Source: JBMYQA01 sp049600855
GTDB taxonomy: Bacteria > Bacteroidota > Bacteroidia > Cytophagales > Flammeovirgaceae
Reading direction: 5' to 3'
NCBI GenBank assembly: GCA_049600855.1
Contig: JBMYQA010000194.1
Location: 1 to 11,509 of the forward strand
Length of the DNA: 11,509 nt
Positions within the stretch are counted from its first letter, which is position 1. Every line of letters begins with the position of its first letter. The notes beneath the pieces are model-generated. The model ran no database searches. It was given only the letters and a program-made list of their open reading frames with translations, and was not told the DNA's origin. A program made the translations under genes and the position numbers. This document shows positions 6,773 to 11,509 of the stretch, in pieces.

Positions 6773-6800
6773 TAGCAACAGACACGTGGGTCTGTTGCTA
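6773..6800. terminator. Hairpin between convergent kinase and relA/spoT
   Basis: TAGCAACAGAC (6773-6783), six-base loop, GTCTGTTGCTA (6790-6800): an 11-base perfect stem that abuts the relA/spoT stop codon (6801-6803). Read on the minus strand it is followed by TTTCCCC, on the plus strand by CTAGACTTTTTC, so both T tracts are weak. Likely a two-way transcription end or 3' RNA-protecting hairpin. Confidence 0.65.
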
Positions 6801-9137
6801 CTAGACTTTTTCTTCCATTCGGATCACTTTGATGATGCCTTCAATATTTTCGATGTTGATAATGAGGCGACCTAGCTCTTCGCTATCGTGTACAGATAGG
6901 GCTATATTTCCTCTAAAAATACCCGTATTTGTACCGATATTAATGGATTTAATATTTACTTTCATCTGATTAGAGATCACTTTTGTAATGTCATTTACTA
7001 GTCCAATACGGTCGGTTCCTTCAATAATCAAATCCGCTTCAAATTCCTCTTCTTGATGACTCGCCCAGCGTGTCTTAATCACTCGGTGCCCGTAGTTTGC
7101 CAACAATGAAACGGCATTTGGGCAAGACGTTCGATGGATTTTAATTCCGCTATTTACCGTAATAAAACCAAAAATATTATCCCCAGGAATGGGACTGCAA
7201 CATTTCGCTAAGCTATACTCCAAACTATCCATATTTTCGCCAATCACCAATTCATCTTCCGAGGTTGATTTCCTCAACTTCTTCACTTCCCGCTTAAATT
7301 CTTTGGCGGTTTCAGGACGCAACTTACTCGATTGACTTTCAGAGGTAATTTGATCTTTAAAGCGCTTAATCTCGGTATGATCAATATCGCCATTCCCGAT
7401 ATGGTAATAAAATTCTGATTCTGTTTTATAGTTAAAGAAATGGGTTAGTTTGGTCACATTGCGTTCATTGAATTGGATTTTCATCTGCTTGAATTTCCGC
7501 ATCACCACCTCTTTACCCAGCGCTGCTAAACGCTTAAAGTCTTCTTTTAGGTAATCTTTTATCTTAGAACGCGCTCTTGAGGTAACTACATACTTTAACC
7601 ATCCTTCATTGGCCTTCGGTTGGTTTGAGGTTAGTATTTCTACCTGATCGCCATTTTGAAGTTTATAATTTAGTGGCACTAATTTGCCATTCACTTTAGC
7701 GCCCAAGCACTTCGCGCCTACTTCTGTATGAATTTCAAAAGCAAAATCTAATACTGAGGCTCCTGTAGGAAACTTCTTTAAATCTCCTTTCGGTGTAAAT
7801 GCATATACTTCATCTTGGTAAAGATTAGCACGAAAATCATCTAAAAACTCAAAGGCATTTAGGTCATTATTTTCTAACAATTCGCGTACCTTGGCAAGCC
7901 AATGCTCTAAACCTACGCGTTTTTTCTTCGCTTTCTTTTTGCCCTTTGCAGACGTAGTTTCTTTGTACCTCCAATGGGCTGCATATCCCTTTTCAGCCAC
8001 TTCATCCATGCGCTCTGTACGAATCTGAACTTCTACCCACTGTCCATTGGGACCCATTACAGTAATGTGCAACGACTCATACCCATTGTCTCTAGGTACA
8101 CTGATCCAATCGCGTAAACGATTGGTATTGGGCGTATAATGGTCGGTTACCATCGAATACACTTCCCAACAAGCAGACTTTTCCTTATCGAGTGAAATAT
8201 TCCCTTTTAAGATAATTCGGATAGCAAAGTAATCATACACTTGCTCAAAGGGGATGTCTTGTTTTTGCATTTTGCGGTAAATCGAGTAGTTCGATTTTGC
8301 CCGCATTTTTATTTCAAAATCATAGCCTTCTGCTTTTAAGCTTGCTTTGATCGGTTTTACAAACATCTTAAAAAAACGATCCCGTTCTGGTTTGCCTTGT
8401 TCCACCTTCACTCGGATTTCGTCATACGCTTCAGGATCTGAATAGCACAAGCCCAAATCTTCTAATTCTGATTTAATGCTGTATAAACCTAATCGGTGCG
8501 CAAGCGGGGCATAGATGTAGGCCGTTTCAGAACGGATTTTTAAGCGTTTATCTCGCGGCATGCTGTTGAGCGTCCGCATATTGTGAAGTCGGTCGGCAAT
8601 CTTAATGAGCACTACGCGAATATCTTGGGATATCGTGAGCAACATCTTCCTAAAGTTCTCAGCCTGTATGGAAGTCGTAAACTGCGTTGTTGCCGACATC
8701 TTGGTCAATCCATCAATAATATTTGCTACCGTAGCTCCAAAACGTTCTTCTATATCCTCTAAAGTATATTCTGTATCTTCTACCACATCGTGCAAAAAAG
8801 CAGCAATGATGGATGTTGTTCCCAAACCGATTTCCTCTGCTACAATCAAAGCGACCGTCATCGGATGAAAAATATATGGTTCACCCGATTTCCTGCGCAT
8901 GTCTTTATGTGCATCTGCTGCGAAAACAAATGCCTTTTTAATCAACTTTGTATCACCATCCTTTAGTCTTGGCTTTGCTTTTCGGAGTAGTTTTCGGTAC
9001 AGTTTGAGCAATTCTGCGTTCTCTTTTTCCTCATCAATGTGCATAATTGTACCTGTTTGAGGTGACTGCCCTTCTGCTGGTCGGGCTACAAGTTGTACGT
9101 CTGAGCTGGTTTGTGAATGCTTATGTGATTCAGCCAT
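6801..9137 (-). CDS. Bifunctional (p)ppGpp synthetase/hydrolase, RelA/SpoT family (Rel)
   Basis: Long RSH enzyme of 778 residues that makes and degrades the stringent-response alarmone. The hydrolase HD domain is intact: His91, His116-Asp117 with Glu120-Asp121 in HDVVEDT, and Asp182/Asn186 in ADRLHNMRT. The synthetase has YDYFAIR (Asp302), GYESLH (352-357) and VEVQIRT (368-373), and the charge motif RLRD at 340-343 corresponds to the RxKD form of bifunctional enzymes rather than the ExDD form of RelA. After it come a lysine-rich loop (398-407), the TGS domain (about 440-502), a conserved Cys motif CCSPIPGD (646-653) with HRTSCP (668-673), and a C-terminal ACT domain (about 703-778). Residues 1-31 are a polar Ser/Gln extension; an ATG at 9044 (residue 32, MHIDEEKEN) is an alternative start giving the more usual 747 residues. 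Confidence 0.95.
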   Translation of the reverse strand: MAESHKHSQTSSDVQLVARPAEGQSPQTGTIMHIDEEKENAELLKLYRKLLRKAKPRLKDGDTKLIKKAFVFAADAHKDMRRKSGEPYIFHPMTVALIVAEEIGLGTTSIIAAFLHDVVEDTEYTLEDIEERFGATVANIIDGLTKMSATTQFTTSIQAENFRKMLLTISQDIRVVLIKIADRLHNMRTLNSMPRDKRLKIRSETAYIYAPLAHRLGLYSIKSELEDLGLCYSDPEAYDEIRVKVEQGKPERDRFFKMFVKPIKASLKAEGYDFEIKMRAKSNYSIYRKMQKQDIPFEQVYDYFAIRIILKGNISLDKEKSACWEVYSMVTDHYTPNTNRLRDWISVPRDNGYESLHITVMGPNGQWVEVQIRTERMDEVAEKGYAAHWRYKETTSAKGKKKAKKKRVGLEHWLAKVRELLENNDLNAFEFLDDFRANLYQDEVYAFTPKGDLKKFPTGASVLDFAFEIHTEVGAKCLGAKVNGKLVPLNYKLQNGDQVEILTSNQPKANEGWLKYVVTSRARSKIKDYLKEDFKRLAALGKEVVMRKFKQMKIQFNERNVTKLTHFFNYKTESEFYYHIGNGDIDHTEIKRFKDQITSESQSSKLRPETAKEFKREVKKLRKSTSEDELVIGENMDSLEYSLAKCCSPIPGDNIFGFITVNSGIKIHRTSCPNAVSLLANYGHRVIKTRWASHQEEEFEADLIIEGTDRIGLVNDITKVISNQMKVNIKSINIGTNTGIFRGNIALSVHDSEELGRLIINIENIEGIIKVIRMEEKV

Positions 9138-9294
9138 AAAATAGTATTGTCGTAAAGTAAAGTATCTTTTGGTTTCCTAAATTAAAATGATGCTTATGAT
9201 GAATTAAGCTTCGAACAACTATTCAATTGCTTAATCAATAGTAGTAAAGATATTGTTTATTGTCAGTGTTTCATTTCTTAATTTTTACGCATAT

Positions 9295-9332
9295 ATGAGT
9301 CATAACTCTTGAGTTCATCTCATTTTTATGAG
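9295..9332. repeat. Cluster of short inverted repeats
   Basis: ATGAG (9295-9299), AACTC-TT-GAGTT (9304-9315), CTCAT (9319-9323) and ATGAG (9328-9332). CTCAT can pair with either flanking ATGAG, and a 12-base palindrome sits between the first pair. It may be an operator or alternative hairpin; the arms are short enough to be chance. Confidence 0.35.
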
Positions 9333-9538
9333 GAAACCTTATATAAAGGTATTTCTTTGCTATCGTCTTTGCAACTGATTGCCTAACTAGATTAGTTACA
9401 TGTAAGTTTTAAACAAAAAACAGTATTTCTATTCACTTCACACTTTCCCTAATACCACAAAACAGCTTAACACCATACAGCAAACCAACATTTTATCGCG
9501 TAATTTTTCATCAATTAATTAAAGTATTTTTCTTAAGA

Positions 9539-9569
9539 TTTCAATTTATCTATAATCTATCTACCTTTG
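9539..9569 (+). promoter_or_regulatory. Bacteroidetes-type promoter of yigZ
   Basis: TACCTTTG (9562-9569) is a perfect TAnnTTTG -7 element, and TTTC (9539-9542) sits exactly 19 bases upstream as a three-of-four -33 element. The expected start point is about 9573-9576, immediately before the yigZ ATG at 9577, so the mRNA should have almost no leader. Confidence 0.7.
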
Positions 9570-9576
9570 CGCATTC

Positions 9577-10185
9577 ATGAAAGAAACAGAGGAAGATAGC
9601 TATTTAACCATTACCGAACACTCAACAGGTGTTTACAAAGAAAAGGGAAGTAAATTCCTTGCTTTTGCCTATCCTGTGTCGTCTGAGGAAGCCGTAAAAA
9701 CACATATTGCCACCTTGAAAAAGAAATACTATGATGCACGTCATCATTGTTTTGCCTACATCATCGGAAGAAATGAGCAATATGTGAGAGCCAATGACGA
9801 TGGCGAGCCAAATAACTCAGCAGGTCCGCCTATTTTAGGCCAAATTCGATCCAAGGGTTTAATTAACACTTTGGTGGTTGTTGTCCGCTACTTTGGAGGA
9901 ACCAAATTAGGGGTTGGCGGACTGATTCATGCCTATAAAACAGCAGCAAGCGAAGCACTTGAAGCAAACCACACAGAAACGCGACACTTCAGTAGGGTAC
10001 TGCAAGCTACTTTCGAATATCCAGTTATGAATGGGATTATGAAAGTTGTTAAAGATTTTGACTTACCCATAGTAGCACAAGATTTTAACATGACTTGTAC
10101 CATTAAATTAAACGTAAGAGAGAAGTTTTTAGAAACAGTTCGCCATAAACTAGCTGACTTTAGTAAAGTAGAACTACTAGATTAA
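9577..10185 (+). CDS. yigZ: YigZ / IMPACT family protein
   Basis: Cytosolic protein of 202 residues, the normal length for bacterial YigZ. The N-terminal UPF0029/IMPACT domain (about 18-123) carries DDGEPNNSAGPPIL (74-87) and the signature VVVRYFGGTKLGVGGLIHAY (101-120); the C-terminal DUF1949 domain (about 138-193) has a ferredoxin-like fold in relatives. Its eukaryotic homologue IMPACT inhibits Gcn2 activation; the bacterial role is not settled, with RNA or nucleic acid binding proposed from structure. The ATG at 9577 is the only reasonable start, since no other Met precedes the domain. A consensus promoter ends eight bases upstream, implying a leaderless or nearly leaderless mRNA. The dgkA gene follows after one base, so they form an operon. 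Confidence 0.94.
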   Translation: MKETEEDSYLTITEHSTGVYKEKGSKFLAFAYPVSSEEAVKTHIATLKKKYYDARHHCFAYIIGRNEQYVRANDDGEPNNSAGPPILGQIRSKGLINTLVVVVRYFGGTKLGVGGLIHAYKTAASEALEANHTETRHFSRVLQATFEYPVMNGIMKVVKDFDLPIVAQDFNMTCTIKLNVREKFLETVRHKLADFSKVELLD

Positions 10186-10186
10186 G

Positions 10187-10582
10187 ATGAAGCCACCAGC
10201 AGAAAAAAAAGCATCCTATCTCTTGAAACAAGCTAGAAGTTTTCGCTATGCCTTTCGAGGATTAATTTACATGGGGAAAGATCATAATACCCTTGTTCAT
10301 TTTCCTGCTGCGGTAATTGTTATCTTCTTTGCGTGGTATTTTGAAGTAACGCGCAATGAATGGCTTTGGCTCATTTTAGCCATTTCCATCATGTGGATTT
10401 CTGAAACGTTTAATACGGCTATTGAAAAGTTAACCGATTTGGTGAGTCCTGATTTTCATCCTTTAGCTGGCAAAGTAAAAGATATTTCTGCCGCTGGTGT
10501 ATTATTGGGATTATTCTTCGCCGCAATCATAGGTTTTACCGTTTTCTTCCCGTACATTCAATTGCTTATTTTAAACAAATAA
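10187..10582 (+). CDS. dgkA: DgkA-type lipid kinase (diacylglycerol or undecaprenol kinase)
   Basis: Small integral membrane kinase of 131 residues that phosphorylates a lipid alcohol with ATP. It has a cytosolic amphipathic N-terminus with SFRYAFRGL (18-26) and three membrane spans (about 38-54, 58-74 and 101-121). The catalytic core SETFNTAIEKLTDLV supplies Glu73, Asn76, Glu80 and Asp84, matching the ExxxNxxxExxxD pattern, and KVKDISAAGVLL supplies Lys98-Asp99 and Ala102. The early acidic residue of the family (E-x-N) appears here as Asp32-His33-Asn34, a conservative change. The sequence does not decide between diacylglycerol and undecaprenol as substrate; outside Proteobacteria undecaprenol is often the substrate. 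It starts one base after the yigZ stop. Confidence 0.92.
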   Translation: MKPPAEKKASYLLKQARSFRYAFRGLIYMGKDHNTLVHFPAAVIVIFFAWYFEVTRNEWLWLILAISIMWISETFNTAIEKLTDLVSPDFHPLAGKVKDISAAGVLLGLFFAAIIGFTVFFPYIQLLILNK

Positions 10583-10635
10583 GCTAATTATATTAAATTG
10601 ACTTTCAATATTTTATACATTTTTAATTTACTTTT

Positions 10636-11070
10636 ATGCAAGCAAAAAAAGGAGATCGTGTTCGAGTACATTATGTAGGAACTTTTCCTAATAATGGTGA
10701 GGTGTTTGATTCTTCTGTAGCACGTAATGAACCTATTGAATTTGAGGTTGGAGCAGGGCAAATGATTAAAGGATTTGATGATGCTGTAAATGGCATGGCT
10801 GTAGGAGAAAAGAAAACCGTGAATATCCTTGCAGCAGATGCCTATGGGCAACGCAGAGATGATCAATTAATCAAAGTGGATCGTGCAAACCTTCCTGAAG
10901 GCATGAATCCTAAAGTGGGTGACAATTTAGCGGTTCAAGATCCTCAAGGTCGAAATATACCTGTAGTGGTTTACGCGCTTGACGAAACACACATTACCTT
11001 AGATGCCAATCATCCGATGGCTGGCAAAGATTTAACTTTTGAAATTGAACTGGTTGAAATATCAGCATAA
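10636..11070 (+). CDS. FKBP-type peptidyl-prolyl isomerase, SlyD-like
   Basis: Cytosolic prolyl isomerase and chaperone of 144 residues. The FKBP fold is split: residues 1-66 carry VRVHYVGTFPNNGEVFDSS and GQMIKGFDDAVNGMAVGEKK, and about 127-144 the final strands. Between them lies an insert-in-flap domain (about 70-125), the chaperone module of SlyD proteins, followed by the DANHPMAGKDLTFEIEL junction typical of the family. The histidine/cysteine-rich metal-binding tail of E. coli SlyD is absent. The gene starts 53 bases after dgkA with no visible hairpin between, so it may be cotranscribed with yigZ-dgkA. A weak -7-like TACATTTT at 10616-10623 could give it its own promoter. No Shine-Dalgarno precedes the ATG. 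Confidence 0.95.
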   Translation: MQAKKGDRVRVHYVGTFPNNGEVFDSSVARNEPIEFEVGAGQMIKGFDDAVNGMAVGEKKTVNILAADAYGQRRDDQLIKVDRANLPEGMNPKVGDNLAVQDPQGRNIPVVVYALDETHITLDANHPMAGKDLTFEIELVEISA

Positions 11071-11081
11071 ATACACTTAAG

Positions 11082-11120
11082 AAAAATGTCGAGCAACATA
11101 CCATTTGCTCGACATTTTTT
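11082..11120. terminator. Two-way intrinsic terminator after the FKBP gene
   Basis: A perfect 15-base inverted repeat (11082-11096 AAAAATGTCGAGCAA with 11105-11119 TTGCTCGACATTTTT) with an eight-base loop lies 12 bases after the FKBP stop. It ends in six T on the plus strand and five T on the minus strand. Its right arm overlaps the stop codon of the leftward membrane protein gene, so it can end both convergent transcripts. Confidence 0.9.
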
Positions 11121-11301
11121 ATTTCTTCTTTCGCCTCTCCTTTTGTTTAATGGCTAAATACAAATTGAGCAATGCGCCTAACAGCAACATCATCCAAACA
11201 TCAGTTTTAGTTTGCTCAAAAATGAAATAATAAATCCCTAAACTCACTAATAAAATAGCGGCAATAAAGGGCAAATTTATGTTAGAAAAAAAATCTTTCA
11301 T
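11119..11301 (-). CDS. Small two-span membrane protein of unknown function
   Basis: A 60-residue hypothetical protein starting MKDFFSNINLPF. Two hydrophobic segments are visible, about residues 9-27 (LPFIAAILLVSLGIYYFIF) and 34-50 (VWMMLLLGALLNLYLAI), joined by a short polar turn (EQTKTD), with a strongly basic tail KQKERRKKK. By the positive-inside rule the tail should be cytoplasmic and the protein a hairpin with both ends inside. I do not recognise the family. An ATG at 11358 would add 19 residues, but it sits right after a -7-like TATACTTG, so a transcript from there would start at or beyond it; the ATG at 11301 is preferred. The stop codon lies in a two-way terminator arm, which supports a real transcribed gene. 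Confidence 0.6.
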   Translation of the reverse strand: MKDFFSNINLPFIAAILLVSLGIYYFIFEQTKTDVWMMLLLGALLNLYLAIKQKERRKKK

Positions 11302-11441
11302 TGTTAGTAGAACAGCTGAGTATAAAAAAATAATCATTTGATAATCAACACATTGCAAGTATAAAAAGTTTACACAAAACTAATAAATCCCTCTAGTTTT
11401 TTTAGCTTTTCACTCCGTAAATAGTGTATGCTACCAGCGCA

Positions 11442-11449
11442 TATATTTG
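11442..11449 (+). promoter_or_regulatory. Candidate -7 element (TATATTTG)
   Basis: A perfect TAnnTTTG element lies 25 bases before the ATG at 11475. No TTTG is present at 19-21 bases upstream, so only half of the promoter consensus is met. Confidence 0.35.
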
Positions 11450-11474
11450 ATATAAACAAACAAATCAATGTGTT

Positions 11475-11509
11475 ATGGGAGAGCATACATTTACCTGTTT
11501 TCATGAATT
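11475..11509 (+). CDS. Possible start of a rightward gene (runs off window)
   Basis: An ATG at 11475 opens a frame that stays open to the window edge: MGEHTFTCFHE, 11 codons. It is preceded by a -7-like TATATTTG at a sensible distance. Too little sequence is available to recognise a family. The other ATG nearby, at 11468, opens a frame that stops after 12 codons. Confidence 0.3.
   Translation, partial: MGEHTFTCFHE

Larger units (their letters stand above)
9138..9576. other. Divergent intergenic region between relA/spoT and yigZ
   Basis: About 440 bases of AT-rich DNA without a credible gene. It contains the yigZ promoter (9539-9569) at its right end and a cluster of short inverted repeats at 9295-9332. 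On the minus strand, TATCTTTA about 110 bases before the relA/spoT start resembles a -7 element but lacks a TTTG at the right distance. Nothing else was recognised. Confidence 0.5.

Noticed and set aside
8605..8868. Plus-strand 87-codon ORF within relA/spoT
   Set aside because: It lies antisense to the conserved HD hydrolase coding sequence and shows no family features.
10588..10866. Minus-strand 92-codon ORF overlapping the FKBP start
   Set aside because: It is antisense to the well-supported FKBP gene; the Cys/His/Ile-rich peptide looks like a shadow.
11468..11506. Short ORF starting at the ATG at 11468
   Set aside because: It stops after 12 codons; the overlapping ATG at 11475 stays open to the window edge.

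Overview
The window looks like chromosomal DNA of a member of the Bacteroidetes, probably a free-living Cytophagales or Flammeovirgaceae-like bacterium. This rests on the AT-rich composition, the near absence of Shine-Dalgarno sequences, promoter-like elements of the Bacteroidetes type (TTTG, about 19 bases, TAnnTTTG), the gene order rpmB-rpmG-DUF4295-ftsY, and a periplasmic two-component propeller sensor kinase. The genus call is inference. I see no mobile element, CRISPR array, tRNA or rRNA.

Layout. Bases 1-75 hold the first 25 codons of a leftward gene whose N-terminus matches polyphosphate kinase 1. Diverging from it is a HAD-family nucleotidase of the YjjG type (369-1070). A strong two-way hairpin terminator separates it from convergent ftsY (1144-2100, minus), the SRP receptor GTPase. 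Upstream of ftsY, on the same strand, is a ribosomal protein cluster: rpmB (2643-2879), rpmG (2445-2627) and a 50-residue DUF4295 protein (2290-2442). The cluster has a good promoter in front and an intrinsic terminator between it and ftsY.

After a gene-free divergent region of about 465 bases comes the largest gene (3345-6698). It encodes an exported, membrane-anchored sensor histidine kinase with about 14 propeller blades, a Y_Y_Y domain, one membrane span, a long coiled coil and a complete kinase core. It has no receiver or DNA-binding domain, so its response regulator must lie elsewhere. Several alternative hairpins lie between its end and the convergent relA/spoT gene (6801-9137, minus), a bifunctional (p)ppGpp synthetase/hydrolase.

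After another divergent AT-rich region, three rightward genes follow: a YigZ/IMPACT protein (9577-10185), a DgkA-type lipid kinase one base later (10187-10582), and a SlyD-like FKBP prolyl isomerase (10636-11070). A two-way terminator ends this block against a leftward 60-residue two-span membrane protein (11119-11301). The window closes with what may be the first 11 codons of a further rightward gene.

Functionally this is mostly housekeeping: translation and protein targeting (L28, L33, DUF4295, FtsY), stress nucleotides and possibly polyphosphate (RelA/SpoT, PPK1), nucleotide clean-up, lipid kinase and protein folding. The orphan propeller kinase is the least ordinary item. I found no clear evidence of a wholly new multi-gene system; the findings are specific local oddities.
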